Positions 46,501 through 55,686 of a stretch of DNA of 64,000 nt are shown piece by piece. The notes below the pieces were generated by a model. It did not search any database. It was given only the letters and a program-made list of their open reading frames with translations, and was not told the DNA's origin. The position numbers and the translations under genes are program-made. This DNA is from Roseofilum reptotaenium CS-1145 (GTDB taxonomy: Bacteria > Cyanobacteriota > Cyanobacteriia > Cyanobacteriales > Desertifilaceae). The DNA lies in NCBI RefSeq assembly GCF_028330985.1, contig NZ_JAQMUE010000080.1, positions 124,001 through 188,000 on the forward strand, written 5' to 3'. Each line of letters opens with the position of its first letter. Positions within the stretch are counted from its first letter, which is position 1.

Positions 46501-48449
46501 CAGGGGGTTTGCGATGGAAACTAGGTGCGAGTTTGCGAAAAATTGGTCAACTTCACTTTGAATTGGGGAATTTAGAACCGGCTTTGAGGTTCTTTAACCA
46601 GTCATTAATTGTTGCCGATAGACGGTATGATTTCCTTTATGTTGAATTAGGCAAGGTTCATACTGAGTTAGGCCATTTGGAACAAGCTTGGGATGCGTTC
46701 AACACTGCTCTGAAATTAGATCCCGTTCCGGAAACTAAGGCAGATACCCTCTTGGGGATGGCACGAATAGAACGCCAGCGCGGGAACCTTAACATGGCTT
46801 TGAATCGCATTGAAGCGGCGATCGCCCTCATCGAAGAAGTACGCGCTCGAAAAAATTCCCCGGAAGAACGACAAACCTTTTTTGCTGCTAAACAGCTCTA
46901 TTACGAGTTCTACATCGACCTATTAATGGAGTTGCATCAACACCATCCAACTAAAGGTTATGATGCGCAAGCGCTGAATATTAACGAACGCTCTCGCGCT
47001 AGAAGCCTCCTAGAACTCCTTGCGGAAGCGAATACCGATATTCGCAAAGGAGTCGATCCGGATTTAGTGCTTCAGGAACGCCGCTTACAGCAACAATTAG
47101 ATGCCCTCGATCGCCGGGAAGTTGCCCTGTATCAGGAAGAATTTACTCAAGAACAAGTCGTTAACCTCAAACAAGAACGGCAATATCTCTTGAATCAATA
47201 CAAGGCTCTACAAAGGAAAATCCGAGAAGTAAGTCCGAGCTATGCCGCCCTGACTCAACCTGAACCTGTGACTTTAGAAGAAATTCAGCAAAATATTCTC
47301 GATCGCGATACTTTAGTTCTGCAATATGCTCTGGGTGAAGAGGGCAGTTTTCTCTGGGCAATTACCCAAGACCGTTTAATCTCTTATATCCTTCCTTCTC
47401 GTCAAGACATTGAGCAAAAAGCTAGACAATTTCGTGGCGATATCGGTCATCCTCGCTCTCGTCATCAACCCCAAAAAGCGATCGCCTCTGGTGAAGCATT
47501 AAATTCCCTCATTCTCCAACCTCTCAGAGAACACAGCGATAAAAAACGTCTGGCGATCGTTGCTGATGGAGCCTTACACTACATTCCCTTCAGCGCTCTC
47601 CCCAATCCCCATGCTAGAGAAAACAACTTGAGTTCGTTAGTCGAAGCTTATGAACTCGTCCATCTTCCTTCCCTGTCTACCCTAGCCATTTTGCGTCAAG
47701 ATTTTTCCCAACGCCAAAGCGCACCTCAGCAATTGGCGATCGTTGCCGATCCAGTGTTTAGTCGAGATGACGAACGGTTAGAGAATCATCCTTCTTCCTC
47801 AACGTCTAATTCTGTGTCCTTACTTCCCCGTGCCACCACAGATATAGGTGTTCAACTCCAACGACTGCCCGGTACTCGGCAAGAAGCTGAGGCGATCGCC
47901 TCCCTTATCCCGGAATCCCAACGGATTCAAGCCTTTGACTTTGAAGCCAACTACGCTTTTGCCACCCATACTCCATTAAACCAGTATCGCACGGTGCATT
48001 TTGCCACCCACGGCATTCTCAACAGCGTCAATCCCGAACTGTCGGGGTTAGTGCTGTCCTTAATCGACGAACAAGGTAATCCCAGCAATGGATTTTTGCG
48101 TCTCCACGACATTTACAACTTAGATTTATCTGCTGATTTGGTGGTTCTCAGTGCTTGCCAAACGGGACTAGGGAAAGAAATTCAAGGAGAAGGCTTAATC
48201 GGATTAACCCGAGGGTTTATGTATGCGGGTACGCCTAGGGTACTCGTCAGTTTATGGAATGTTGATGATGCCGCCACCGCAGAGATGATGACTCGTTTTT
48301 ATCGTCTGATGTGGCAAGAACAATTATCGCCCACAAAAGCCTTGCAAGAGGCACAACTGGAGATGCAAACCGAGACTCAATGGAGAGCGCCGTTTTATTG
48401 GGCAGGGTTTACTCTGCAAGGAGAATGGGAGGAAATAAAGGAAGAATAG
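43554..48449 (+). CDS. Giant TPR-CHAT protein
   Basis: The 1631-aa protein starts with a hydrophobic signal-like segment (MNRLWFAFWLTVLVTTESVA), suggesting export or membrane insertion. Residues about 60-1130 are tetratricopeptide repeats (for example ALEYYSQELDL, ASYEQALQIYRNLGN). Residues about 1130-1270 are a charged helical connector. A C-terminal CHAT domain follows with His1486 in VHFATHGIL and Cys1535 in SACQTG. CHAT proteases of this type are separase/caspase-like; the TPR array would hold a substrate or partner. Context: second CHAT gene within 10 kb. Confidence 0.92.
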   Translation: MNRLWFAFWLTVLVTTESVAIAPKPNPESILTQNSCLVLAQDLVEKGERLSKQQTLTAQLPAIAQWEEARYLWHRAGNSEQEAAALIKLGSIYQYWGATTPARERYRDALALAQQLGDRLQEALILGQLGRIHDMDADRWQKEWQFASDRGFTSVTSRRSDILNQQRHSDSDKAAQFFHQALAIYEVFNQSPQTATFASRQGEAQLLNWLAESKTDTSERYELFQQALRIYEEIGDRKGEAVILNNLTRLRLFEWFDEQAGLDIFDRSRSIYQEIGASSSEDSHWAKKQNVRLLNTMVRYWWSENQARALEFHQQALSLAREIDDFDGEALTLEILGDRYLSSDNLQQGLAFYQQALTLYENLGNGVKQGEMLNHLGNIYSDLGETAKALEYYSQELDLLVGMSHFYRQLGDTNKALDFQYRQPIVLGHLGQIYDRLEEPAAALEQYNKARDVYQAVNDLQGEATFLLAIAERYGDRDRQEDMLTFLNQAVQVYQQAGDREGEAQILEKIATIHVHRFGEWEQGLEALDRMLNLYRSLGDRPGEARTLYRIASLYENELEEKEEALDFYRQRVAIDRELGDSVSEVFHLRTIAKIDYELGNYYPARESFKQAAQVYREKGNLEREARTLIEIGDDYIKFGEQESALEFYQQATPIYQQLGDYKKEAVNLRRMAELHYELEQVPQAILLFSQARQVYQDNGDHSGEAWTLYRTGITYTTLGDLENALASYNQALELYEQEPDASFREERTLDMLLRIGRIYAYSGEQKKAIEFCDRAVSSAQEFLESKPMKSAEVFREIGKACYQIGNPQKAWKAFNAYRQQYQNIGTDEAVTGLMRVGEDYVELGDIEQALYFFVQARRMYQERNFPEGEVNTLTWIANLYFRSGDYPEAFGFYREALRLTQTINNPKKEAGIWSKLGGIYLELGDREKAIASYEQALQIYRNLGNARREGETLEDLGTVYEQLKETEKALEFYDDSLTLFEAGGLRWKLGASLRKIGQLHFELGNLEPALRFFNQSLIVADRRYDFLYVELGKVHTELGHLEQAWDAFNTALKLDPVPETKADTLLGMARIERQRGNLNMALNRIEAAIALIEEVRARKNSPEERQTFFAAKQLYYEFYIDLLMELHQHHPTKGYDAQALNINERSRARSLLELLAEANTDIRKGVDPDLVLQERRLQQQLDALDRREVALYQEEFTQEQVVNLKQERQYLLNQYKALQRKIREVSPSYAALTQPEPVTLEEIQQNILDRDTLVLQYALGEEGSFLWAITQDRLISYILPSRQDIEQKARQFRGDIGHPRSRHQPQKAIASGEALNSLILQPLREHSDKKRLAIVADGALHYIPFSALPNPHARENNLSSLVEAYELVHLPSLSTLAILRQDFSQRQSAPQQLAIVADPVFSRDDERLENHPSSSTSNSVSLLPRATTDIGVQLQRLPGTRQEAEAIASLIPESQRIQAFDFEANYAFATHTPLNQYRTVHFATHGILNSVNPELSGLVLSLIDEQGNPSNGFLRLHDIYNLDLSADLVVLSACQTGLGKEIQGEGLIGLTRGFMYAGTPRVLVSLWNVDDAATAEMMTRFYRLMWQEQLSPTKALQEAQLEMQTETQWRAPFYWAGFTLQGEWEEIKEE

Positions 48450-48516
48450 ACTTTTGATATAGCGATTCTGGCTAGGCAATAGGCAATAGCTTGTATGGCT
48501 TAGGATCTAAACATAA

Positions 48517-49047
48517 TTACTTTTTCTTCGGTCGAAAGACTTGAATCACGTCCGAATTACACTCTAGATAGGGTGCGCCAATCAAGTCTAAGCAGTAGGG
48601 AATGGCAGGAAATACAGCATCTAAACATTCTCGAATGGATTTCGGTTTACCAGGAAGATTGACAATGAGGGCGCTGCCGCGAATGCCTGCGGTTTGTCGC
48701 GATAAGATGGCTGTGGGAACATATTGTAGGGATACGGAACGCATGAGTTCCCCAAATCCCGGCAGCATTTTGTCACAGACTTCTTCCGTGGCTTCCGGGG
48801 TTACGTCCCTGGGAGCGGGGCCGGTTCCTCCAGTGGTGACAACGAGGGAGCAGTGGCGATCATCAATGAGGGAAATAAGGGTAGTTTTAATTGTGTCATA
48901 GTCATCTGGGATAACCTCATAGACGGATTCCCAGGGACTGGTGAGATATTCTTGGAGGCGATCGATAATGGCTTTTCCAGAGAGGTCTTCATAGACTCCT
49001 GCGCTGGCTCGGTCTGAGGCGGTTACGATTCCAATACGGGTATTCAT
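48517..49047 (-). CDS. mogA: Molybdopterin adenylyltransferase
   Basis: The 176-aa MogA/MoaB-type protein activates molybdopterin for Mo insertion. It shows the Rossmann-like IGIVTASDRASAGVYEDLSG and the substrate-binding TTGGTGPAPRDVTPEAT near residue 70. Length is typical of MogA. It is followed by no obvious cofactor partner here. Confidence 0.92.
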   Translation of the reverse strand: MNTRIGIVTASDRASAGVYEDLSGKAIIDRLQEYLTSPWESVYEVIPDDYDTIKTTLISLIDDRHCSLVVTTGGTGPAPRDVTPEATEEVCDKMLPGFGELMRSVSLQYVPTAILSRQTAGIRGSALIVNLPGKPKSIRECLDAVFPAIPYCLDLIGAPYLECNSDVIQVFRPKKK

Positions 49048-49049
49048 CG

Positions 49050-49078
49050 AGAATGGGGAATGGGGAATGGGGAATAGG
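49050..49078 (+). repeat. GGGGAAT heptad repeat upstream of mogA
   Basis: AATGGGGAATGGGGAATGGGG plus variant units ends in GGGAATAGGG. It is immediately upstream of the mogA start (on the minus strand) and matches the dispersed family. Confidence 0.75.
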
Positions 49079-49144
49079 GAATAGGATGATGGGTGCTAGG
49101 CTTGAGCATTAAAAAAGTCCTAACTCCCCAGTTTTCTTGCATTT

Positions 49145-49576
49145 CTATTGCGTACTAGCGGCGATCGCCTTTTTTTTCATCGTCTCAAAGATATTGTAAA
49201 ATCCATTAGCCCGAGACGGCGTTAAGTTTACGCATAATCCGGTCTCTTGGATGAAGTCTCCAGAGAGAGTGGCGACTTCTTCAGGGCTTAATCCATCTAA
49301 TCCTCTGACGAGTAATGCCACTAGGCCCTTGGTCAACTGGGCATCAGAATCGGCTTGATAGTGTAGTTTCCCGTCTTCTAGAGTCGCTGTGACATAGACT
49401 TGGGAGACACAACCGGGGACTTTATTTTCTTCGACTTTATCTGTGTCTGGAAAGGGAGGTAATTTCTTGGCGTAGTCAATGAGTTGCTCGATGCGACGCT
49501 TTGGGTCTTGAGAGCGTTGAAAACGTTTGACAATTTTATCTAAGTTAGGGGGTAGGGTTTGAGTTGTTTCGGTCAT
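49145..49576 (-). CDS. sufE: SufE-family sulfur acceptor
   Basis: The 143-aa product has the active-site Cys in KVPGCVSQVYVTA and the family opening LPPNLDKIVKRFQRSQDPKR. SufE takes sulfur from the cysteine desulfurase SufS for Fe-S cluster assembly. Confidence 0.93.
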   Translation of the reverse strand: MTETTQTLPPNLDKIVKRFQRSQDPKRRIEQLIDYAKKLPPFPDTDKVEENKVPGCVSQVYVTATLEDGKLHYQADSDAQLTKGLVALLVRGLDGLSPEEVATLSGDFIQETGLCVNLTPSRANGFYNIFETMKKKAIAASTQ

Positions 49577-49693
49577 AGTGCGATCGCCACCGATATCGTT
49601 AATCCATTGTTGTCATCCTGGATTCTAATGGATCGATCGGCTTAACTTACCCAGACTTAAGATATTTTTCCTGTTAGTTAAATTCTTCAAGAA

Positions 49694-49802
49694 AAAGGAA
49701 AAGCGCCTGGGAGTCTGGCCGTGTTTCGACCCCAAACGCGTTTTCCTTTCACTTTACTCCTCACCACCAACCACAGTTTATCACGTTTTGATCATCTGTC
49801 AA
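49694..49802 (-). ncRNA. Possible small RNA or terminator between the Pro-rich protein gene and sufE
   Basis: On the minus strand TTGACA (49802-49797) and TAAACT (49780-49775) are spaced by 16 bases, like a sigma-70 promoter. Downstream lies a stem of 9 perfect pairs (AAAGGAAAA / TTTTCCTTT, 49741-49749 and 49694-49702), lengthened by CGC/GCG with a bulge, ending in TTTTTCTT. That would give a transcript of about 75-80 bases, or simply terminate the upstream gene. No known RNA family was recognised. Confidence 0.4.
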
Positions 49803-49805
49803 GGG

Positions 49806-50234
49806 TTAAGACGATTTTTCTAATAAATCAGCCCGAACACACCCAACTTCAAAGGCAGCGTACCAGTGGCCGGCGGTTTCATAAAAGTGGCTAATCTCTA
49901 CACTTTTACCGCTATAGGGCAGAACAATCTGATCGCCTGCTTTGCGTCCCCCATATTCGGGTACGGGTTCCGGTTGTTCCACTTTTGGCAATCGGGGAGC
50001 ATCATGAACTTTACGGGGTTTAGGGACTTTAGAGGCTCGTTCGGGTTTCGCCTCAGGTTTCGCCTCAGGTTTCGCCTCGGATTTCGCTGGAGGCGTAGCT
50101 TGAGGTCTTCGAGGTCTTTGAACAATTTCGGGCGGTTTGGGCCGTTGAACTTTAGGGGGAGTTAAGGAGAGTTCTGGCTTGGGTTCCGGTTGAGACTCGG
50201 GGGGCTGGCGATCGCTAGAATTGGATTTGGTCAT
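49806..50234 (-). CDS. Proline-rich conserved cyanobacterial protein, function unknown
   Basis: The 142-aa product (ATG 50234) has a Pro/Lys-rich N-terminal 90 residues, containing a KPEA repeat (AKSEAKPEAKPEAKPERA) coded by repeats of GCCTCAGGTTTC. A compact C-terminal domain follows: KAGDQIVLPYSGKSVEISHF and WYAAFEVGCVRADLL. The domain is small, possibly SH3-like. No function is known to me. Confidence 0.7.
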   Translation of the reverse strand: MTKSNSSDRQPPESQPEPKPELSLTPPKVQRPKPPEIVQRPRRPQATPPAKSEAKPEAKPEAKPERASKVPKPRKVHDAPRLPKVEQPEPVPEYGGRKAGDQIVLPYSGKSVEISHFYETAGHWYAAFEVGCVRADLLEKSS

Positions 50235-50341
50235 CTTTAAAAACGGGGAACATGCAAAACAAGCATACATTTGATCTATCTTAGAAGATTTGTTCAACCC
50301 CCCTGAGCCAATTTCCGCACTCCTCACTCCCCACTTCTCAC

Positions 50342-51433
50342 TTAAACATTAAACCGGAATAACATCACATCCCCTTCTTGCACTACATACTCTTTACCCT
50401 CACTGCGTACCAGTCCTTTTTCCTTAGCTGCATTCATAGAACCATGACTAACCAAATCCTGGTACGCAATAGTTTCAGCCCGAATAAATCCCCGCTCAAA
50501 ATCCGAATGAATTACGCCCGCAGCTTGGGGAGCTGTCATCCCGGCTTGAATCGTCCAAGCGCGGGTTTCCTTGGGCCCAGTGGTCAAGTACGTACGTAAT
50601 CCCAACAGGGTATAAGTGGCACGAATCAACGATTGTAGACCGCCCTCCTCTACGCCTAAACTGGCCAGAAAATCGTCCCGGTCTTCTGGAGGCAGTTCAA
50701 TTAACTCTGACTCCACCTGGGCGGAAATGGTCACCACTTGGGCCGTTTCTTGGGCCGCCATTTGTTTGACCACCTCTACCCATTCATTACCTTCAGCTAA
50801 ATCATCTTCAGATACATTCGCGGCATAAATAATCGGTTTAGCCGTTAACAGACCCAAACCTTGAATACTGTCGAGTTCTTCCTCATTCAAAGACGCTAAA
50901 CGGGCAGATTTTCCTTCATTCAAGACAGGAAGTAGTTTTTCCAGGGCACTCACTTCGACCAGACCGTCCTTATTCCCTCTGGCTTGCTTACGAGCGCGGT
51001 CTAATCGCCGTTCAACTTGACTCAAGTCAGCTAGGGCCAACTCTAGATTAATCACCTCAATATCCCGACTCGGATCGACAGAACCGGAAACATGAATGAT
51101 ATCATCATTTTCAAAGCATCGAACCACATGCACAATGGCATCTACTTCTCGAATATTGGCTAAAAACTGGTTACCAAGGCCTTCACCTTGACTGGCTCCT
51201 TGGACTAAACCAGCAATATCAACAAATTCAATCCGCGTGGGAACGATTTGTTCAGATTGGGAAATTTTAGCCAATACGGACAGGCGTTCATCAGGGACGG
51301 CAACCACCCCAACATTGGGTTCAATTGTACAAAATGGAAAATTAGCCGCTTGTGCTTTAGCATTGGCGACTAAGGCGTTAAATAACGTTGATTTGCCCAC
51401 ATTGGGCAGTCCAACAATTCCAGCTCTGAGCAT
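50342..51433 (-). CDS. ychF: Redox-regulated ATPase YchF
   Basis: The 363-aa Obg-like ATPase has P-loop [19 protein letters not shown]3 motif [20 protein letters not shown], and a C-terminal TGS-domain stretch [20 protein letters not shown]. YchF/OLA1 uses ATP in place of GTP and binds ribosomes and catalase-type redox partners. Confidence 0.96.
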   Translation of the reverse strand: MLRAGIVGLPNVGKSTLFNALVANAKAQAANFPFCTIEPNVGVVAVPDERLSVLAKISQSEQIVPTRIEFVDIAGLVQGASQGEGLGNQFLANIREVDAIVHVVRCFENDDIIHVSGSVDPSRDIEVINLELALADLSQVERRLDRARKQARGNKDGLVEVSALEKLLPVLNEGKSARLASLNEEELDSIQGLGLLTAKPIIYAANVSEDDLAEGNEWVEVVKQMAAQETAQVVTISAQVESELIELPPEDRDDFLASLGVEEGGLQSLIRATYTLLGLRTYLTTGPKETRAWTIQAGMTAPQAAGVIHSDFERGFIRAETIAYQDLVSHGSMNAAKEKGLVRSEGKEYVVQEGDVMLFRFNV

Positions 51434-51528
51434 TAGTGGAGTTTGTTAATGAAGTTTCAGGTTGTCAAGTTGATTGGGTGTGTACCGATCGCCAACTGGG
51501 TTGATTGAAAGTTATAGGATTTACCAAA

Positions 51529-53013
51529 GTGTCTCAAGCCAAAACCCCCATTTTAGATGCGCTTCGCCACTATGTGACCCACCCTCACGCTCCGTTTTAT
51601 ACTCCTGGCCATAAGCGGGGAGTCGGTATTTCTCGCCCTTTGGCTGATTTATTTGGGAGTTTGGTCTTTCAAGCGGATTTATCGGAATTGCCCGATCTGG
51701 ATAATTTGTATGCTCCAGATGGGGCGATCCGAGAAGCCCAAGATTTGGCAGCTCAAGCGTTTGGTGCAAATCGAACCTGGTTTTTGGTTAATGGTTCGAC
51801 AGTCGGTGTGATGGCTGCGATTTTGGCAACTTGCACCAGTGGCGAGAAGATTATTTTACCCCGAAATATTCATAGTTCAGCGATTTCTGGATTAATTCTC
51901 TCTGGAGCGATGCCCATTTTTGTTAATCCTGAGTACGATCCGGATTGGGATATGGTCAATAGTGTTACGCCGATGTCGATCCAGAAGGCGTTGAGCAAAC
52001 ATCCAGATGCGAAGGCAGTGATGATGGTTTATCCAACGTATCAGGGGGTTTGTGGAGATGTGGAGGCGATCGCTCAATTATGCCATGACTCTCATATTCC
52101 CTTGATTGTAGATGAAGCCCATGGCCCCCATTTTCACTTCCATCCCGATTTACCTCCTTCAGCTCTATCTTGTGGCGCGGATGTGGCGATTCAATCGAGT
52201 CATAAGGTTTTGGGGGCGATGACACAAGCCTCGATGCTACATTTGAAAGGGTCGCGGATCGATCCGGAAGCCATTCGGCGATCGCTCCAACTGCTCCAAT
52301 CAACCAGCCCCAGTTATTTACTGCTCGCCTCTTTAGACGCTGCTCGTCAGCAAATGGCTCTGCAAGGAGAGAGCTTGATTTTCCAAACCTTACAGTTAGC
52401 AGAACGGGCACAACAAAGCCTAAAAACACTTCCCAAATTAAACGTTTTAGAGACCAAAATCAGCAAGGGTTTTCTTGCTTTAGATCCCACTCGCTTAAAT
52501 GTTAAAGTCACCTCTTGCGGCTTAACCGGTTATCAAGCCGATCGACTTTTACACGATCGCCACGGAGTTATTGCTGAATTACCCTCTGCCCAATCTTTAA
52601 CCTTTATTATTAGTCTGGGCAACACTCAGGCTGATATCGATCAATTAGTCCAAGGATTAGCCCAAATTTGCCCAACCCAAGGGACTCATGAGTGTTCCTC
52701 CGATCCAACAGTACTACAACGATGGCAAGAAGAATGTTTATTTGTCCATCCATCCTCATTTTTAATTAGTCCTGCCCTTTCTCCTCGTCAAGCCTTTTTC
52801 TCTCCAACAGAAACCTTACCTTTAGAACAAACAGATGAGCGTATTTGTGCAGAAATCATTTGTCCCTATCCTCCCGGCATTCCCGCAATCATGCCAGGTG
52901 AAATGATTAATATGTCAGCGTTGGATTATCTACAACAGGTGTTATCCCTAGGAGGGACGATCGCCGGGTGTAGCGATCCCACCCTGAAAACTTTAAAAGT
53001 TGTTAGGCAATAG
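51529..53013 (+). CDS. Orn/Lys/Arg-decarboxylase-family PLP enzyme
   Basis: The product of about 494 aa starts at GTG 51529 (SQAKTPILDALRHY); a TTG at 51505 is also possible. It shows FYTPGHKRGVGIS of the fold-III-like group, AHGPHFHFHPDLPPSALSCG and the PLP-lysine motif QSSHKVLGAM. Its length is shorter than E. coli-type inducible decarboxylases, as is common for cyanobacterial lysine/arginine decarboxylase-like proteins. Substrate unresolved. Confidence 0.88.
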   Translation: MSQAKTPILDALRHYVTHPHAPFYTPGHKRGVGISRPLADLFGSLVFQADLSELPDLDNLYAPDGAIREAQDLAAQAFGANRTWFLVNGSTVGVMAAILATCTSGEKIILPRNIHSSAISGLILSGAMPIFVNPEYDPDWDMVNSVTPMSIQKALSKHPDAKAVMMVYPTYQGVCGDVEAIAQLCHDSHIPLIVDEAHGPHFHFHPDLPPSALSCGADVAIQSSHKVLGAMTQASMLHLKGSRIDPEAIRRSLQLLQSTSPSYLLLASLDAARQQMALQGESLIFQTLQLAERAQQSLKTLPKLNVLETKISKGFLALDPTRLNVKVTSCGLTGYQADRLLHDRHGVIAELPSAQSLTFIISLGNTQADIDQLVQGLAQICPTQGTHECSSDPTVLQRWQEECLFVHPSSFLISPALSPRQAFFSPTETLPLEQTDERICAEIICPYPPGIPAIMPGEMINMSALDYLQQVLSLGGTIAGCSDPTLKTLKVVRQ

Positions 53014-53081
53014 TAAAGAGGGGAGAATCCAGTACGATAAAATTTGCTTTAGCTTTCTCTCTGATGGTAGGATCACCTTTT

Positions 53082-53678
53082 ATGTCGCTTTGGCCCTTTG
53101 TTTCTCCTGGTATCCCTGATGATCTATTTGAGCGGTTACCTGGTATTCCCTTGAGTAAACGGGAGATCCGATTATTATTGATTTCTGCTCTGCGATTGCG
53201 TAAGGATTCAATTTTGTGGGACATTGGTGCAGGAACCGGTACAATTCCGGTAGAGACTGGGTTATTGTGCCCTGAAGGACGGATTTTTGCCGTCGAGCGA
53301 GACGACGAGGTGGTCAGCTTAATTCGTCGAAACTGCGATCGCTTTGACGTTAATAATGTAGAAATTATTGAAGGGAATGCCCCCGAATGTTTAGAAAACA
53401 TTCCTCTGCGCCCCCATCGAGTTTGTATGGAAGGCGGACGCTCAGTTAAACAGATTTTAGAAGCCGTCTGGAATTTGTTACTCCCAGAAGGACGGATTGT
53501 GGCAACTGCCGGATCGTTAGAAAGTTTATACGCTTTATCTGAAGGGTTTGCCCAGCTACAAGTGAGACATATAGAAGTCGTTCAATCTGGGGTTAATCGT
53601 TTGGAAAAACGGGGAATGTATCAAGTTTTTGCCGCCGTCGATCCAGTGTTTATTATTAGTGGGGAAAAACTTGGTTAA
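53082..53678 (+). CDS. cbiT: Precorrin-8 C15-methyltransferase/decarboxylase subunit CbiT
   Basis: The 198-aa product (ATG 53082, MSLWPFVSPGIPDDL; ATG 53064 adds 6 residues) has motif I ILWDIGAGTGTIPVETGLL, VERDDEVV and GGRSVKQILEAVW. It methylates at C15 and decarboxylates the acetate at C12 in cobalamin synthesis, completing steps beside CbiE. A second cobalamin gene (cobB/cbiA) is at 16.5 kb. Confidence 0.9.
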   Translation: MSLWPFVSPGIPDDLFERLPGIPLSKREIRLLLISALRLRKDSILWDIGAGTGTIPVETGLLCPEGRIFAVERDDEVVSLIRRNCDRFDVNNVEIIEGNAPECLENIPLRPHRVCMEGGRSVKQILEAVWNLLLPEGRIVATAGSLESLYALSEGFAQLQVRHIEVVQSGVNRLEKRGMYQVFAAVDPVFIISGEKLG

Positions 53679-53769
53679 TGGATATCAGGAAATGTCAACC
53701 AACAGGATTTCCGGAATTTAAGAACATTATTTCATAAGAAGACAAGGGGCTAAGGTCCCCTAGCCTCGA

Positions 53770-54720
53770 TTAACTATAAAGTTCCTGCACCCATTCCCAC
53801 TCCTGAGTTAAGCCTTCTTCTAAAGAGACTTGGGGCTGGTATCCCAGCAATTTCTTGGCTTTGGAAACATCAGCGCTGGTATGACGAGCATCACCCATGG
53901 CGCGATCGATGTGGTTTCTACGGATAGGCTGACCAACGATTTTTTCCATCGTATCCAGCACATCCGTCAGTACAACCCGACTCCCTCCACCAATATTAAA
54001 AACCTCTCCAACTGCATCAGGAGCTGTTGCAGCCCCTAGATTAGCAGCTACAGCATCTTGAATAAAGGTGAAATCCCTCGTTTGTTGACCATCGCCATAG
54101 ATATCAATCGCCCGGTCTTCCAACACCGCTTTGTAAAATTTATGGAATGCCATATCTGGCCGTTGACGGGGACCATATACCGTAAAATACCGTAGAGCCG
54201 TAAACGGAACCTGAAAATTTTGGTGATATAGCACACATAACCGTTCCGCCGCCAATTTTGTGATCCCATAGGGAGAAACCGGTTGGGGAGCAATGAGTTC
54301 TGAAGTCGGAAAAGTTTCCGCATTTCCATACACTGATGAGGTCGAAGCATAAACAAATCGCTTCAACGTCCTGGAATTTTTGGCCGCTTCCAGCATAATC
54401 TGAGTCGCATTGATATTCCGTTCCGTATAGGAGCGAAACCCTTGCCCCCAACTCGCACGCACTCCCGCTTGCGCCGCTTGGTGATAAACTACTTCTACAT
54501 CAGTGAATAAGGAATTCCAATCTAAGGTTTGAATATCTCCTTCTACAAGGGTAAACTGAGGATGAGTTTGAAAACGACTAACATTCCGGCGTTTCAGTGT
54601 TGGGTCATAATAATCGTTAAATTGATCGACACCAATGACTTCTTGACCTTGATTGAGTAAGGTTTCGGCTAAGGTGGAACCAATAAAACCGGCTACGCCA
54701 GTTACAATTACTTTAGTCAT
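53770..54720 (-). CDS. NAD-dependent nucleotide-sugar epimerase
   Basis: The 316-aa SDR (ATG 54720) resembles UDP-glucuronate/UDP-glucose 4-epimerases. It has VTGVAGFIGSTLAETLLNQG, catalytic Ser-Thr in YASTSSVYGNAE and Tyr-Lys in SPYGITKLAAERL. It probably feeds the glycan locus with a C4 epimer. It is the last gene of a minus-strand operon containing two glycosyltransferases. Confidence 0.9.
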   Translation of the reverse strand: MTKVIVTGVAGFIGSTLAETLLNQGQEVIGVDQFNDYYDPTLKRRNVSRFQTHPQFTLVEGDIQTLDWNSLFTDVEVVYHQAAQAGVRASWGQGFRSYTERNINATQIMLEAAKNSRTLKRFVYASTSSVYGNAETFPTSELIAPQPVSPYGITKLAAERLCVLYHQNFQVPFTALRYFTVYGPRQRPDMAFHKFYKAVLEDRAIDIYGDGQQTRDFTFIQDAVAANLGAATAPDAVGEVFNIGGGSRVVLTDVLDTMEKIVGQPIRRNHIDRAMGDARHTSADVSKAKKLLGYQPQVSLEEGLTQEWEWVQELYS

Positions 54721-54769
54721 TACCAAGATAATTTTTTGTTCTTATTCCTGCACAATTATAGGAGATGAA

Positions 54770-55684
54770 CTAACCGAGGATCGTTTTCTTAAGGTTTCTC
54801 AGTTTCTGTCTCCATTGCGGTTCAGCTTTAGGCGCTGGAGGGTCAGCCGGAGGATTGGGATCGCCGAGATAACGGTAGTATCTCCATAACTCTCTATAAG
54901 GACCACCCTGTCTCATGGGACTTCCCGCCCAATGAAGATACATTAATCGCTTCCCTTTATCATATAAAATATGGTCTTTTTCTTCAAAATGTGCCGATCC
55001 TGCCCAACTTCCCGGTACTCCTTCTGGTAGCTTCACCAAGTTTAAACGTTTGGGAATTGATTTTAGAACCAGGTAGTTGAGAATGGGTTGGTCCGTGACT
55101 TGGGAGGAAAAATCAAAGTATTCTCGATGTTGGCTACACTCTTGCAGGAGTCTATACATCTGCTCTTGAGAAATGGCGGTTTTTTTAGAGGCCCAAAACC
55201 CACTATTGAACACATCTTGTAATTCTTCACCCGTAAAGATCTTGTTGTCTTTAACTAAGGGCGAGAAAATATCATTTAATCCTCGACCAGAGTGATGATA
55301 ATCACAACAAATAAATCCATATTTTGGTAGGTAAGATAGGATATCAGACATCCTTTCAAAGACAATGATATCAGTATCGATATACAGAAAGTCATCTAGG
55401 GGGCCGAACCAGGCGACGAGCTTTCGCATTTTATTGGGTAATGCCAGAAAATCGCGATCGAATATCTCAGAAATTTTTATTGTAAATTCTTGTACAAGAT
55501 TTAAATCAGGAAAAACGCGAACATTATGTTTCTCTGCAAGGATTTGCGCGGTTTCCTGATAATCTTCATTGAAGGGGATCATGTAAACAGTAATACTAGA
55601 ATCGTACATGCGAATACTGTTTAAGAGGGCGATCGCATTCTCTTTCACTTTATTATTCGCTACAATATAAATTCCTTGGTTCAT
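54770..55684 (-). CDS. GT-A glycosyltransferase-like protein (Npun_R2821-type)
   Basis: The 304-aa product starts MNQGIYIVANNKVKENAIAL and has the metal-binding DxD in DFLYIDTDIIVFERM. The remainder shows a helix-rich acceptor side with GRGLNDIFSP and LMYLHWAG. It is similar in order and length to the next gene, so the two are relatives. Donor sugar unknown. It lies 3 bases after the upstream gene. Confidence 0.75.
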   Translation of the reverse strand: MNQGIYIVANNKVKENAIALLNSIRMYDSSITVYMIPFNEDYQETAQILAEKHNVRVFPDLNLVQEFTIKISEIFDRDFLALPNKMRKLVAWFGPLDDFLYIDTDIIVFERMSDILSYLPKYGFICCDYHHSGRGLNDIFSPLVKDNKIFTGEELQDVFNSGFWASKKTAISQEQMYRLLQECSQHREYFDFSSQVTDQPILNYLVLKSIPKRLNLVKLPEGVPGSWAGSAHFEEKDHILYDKGKRLMYLHWAGSPMRQGGPYRELWRYYRYLGDPNPPADPPAPKAEPQWRQKLRNLKKTILG

Positions 55685-55686
55685 AA

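Noticed and set aside
49740-49780. ACTCCTCACC on the plus strand resembles the conserved segment of Yfr1 RNA
   Set aside because: The match is only partial (ACTCCTCAC, then CACC in place of AC), and no terminator with a U-run follows on the plus strand.
49866-50165. Plus-strand frame with FRLRFRLRF repeats
   Set aside because: Antisense shadow of the KPEA repeat of the Pro-rich protein.
53745-53761. Hairpin AGGGG-7-CCCCT between cbiT and the epimerase gene
   Set aside because: Only five pairs and no U-run on either strand. It could be a bidirectional terminator but is too weak to list.
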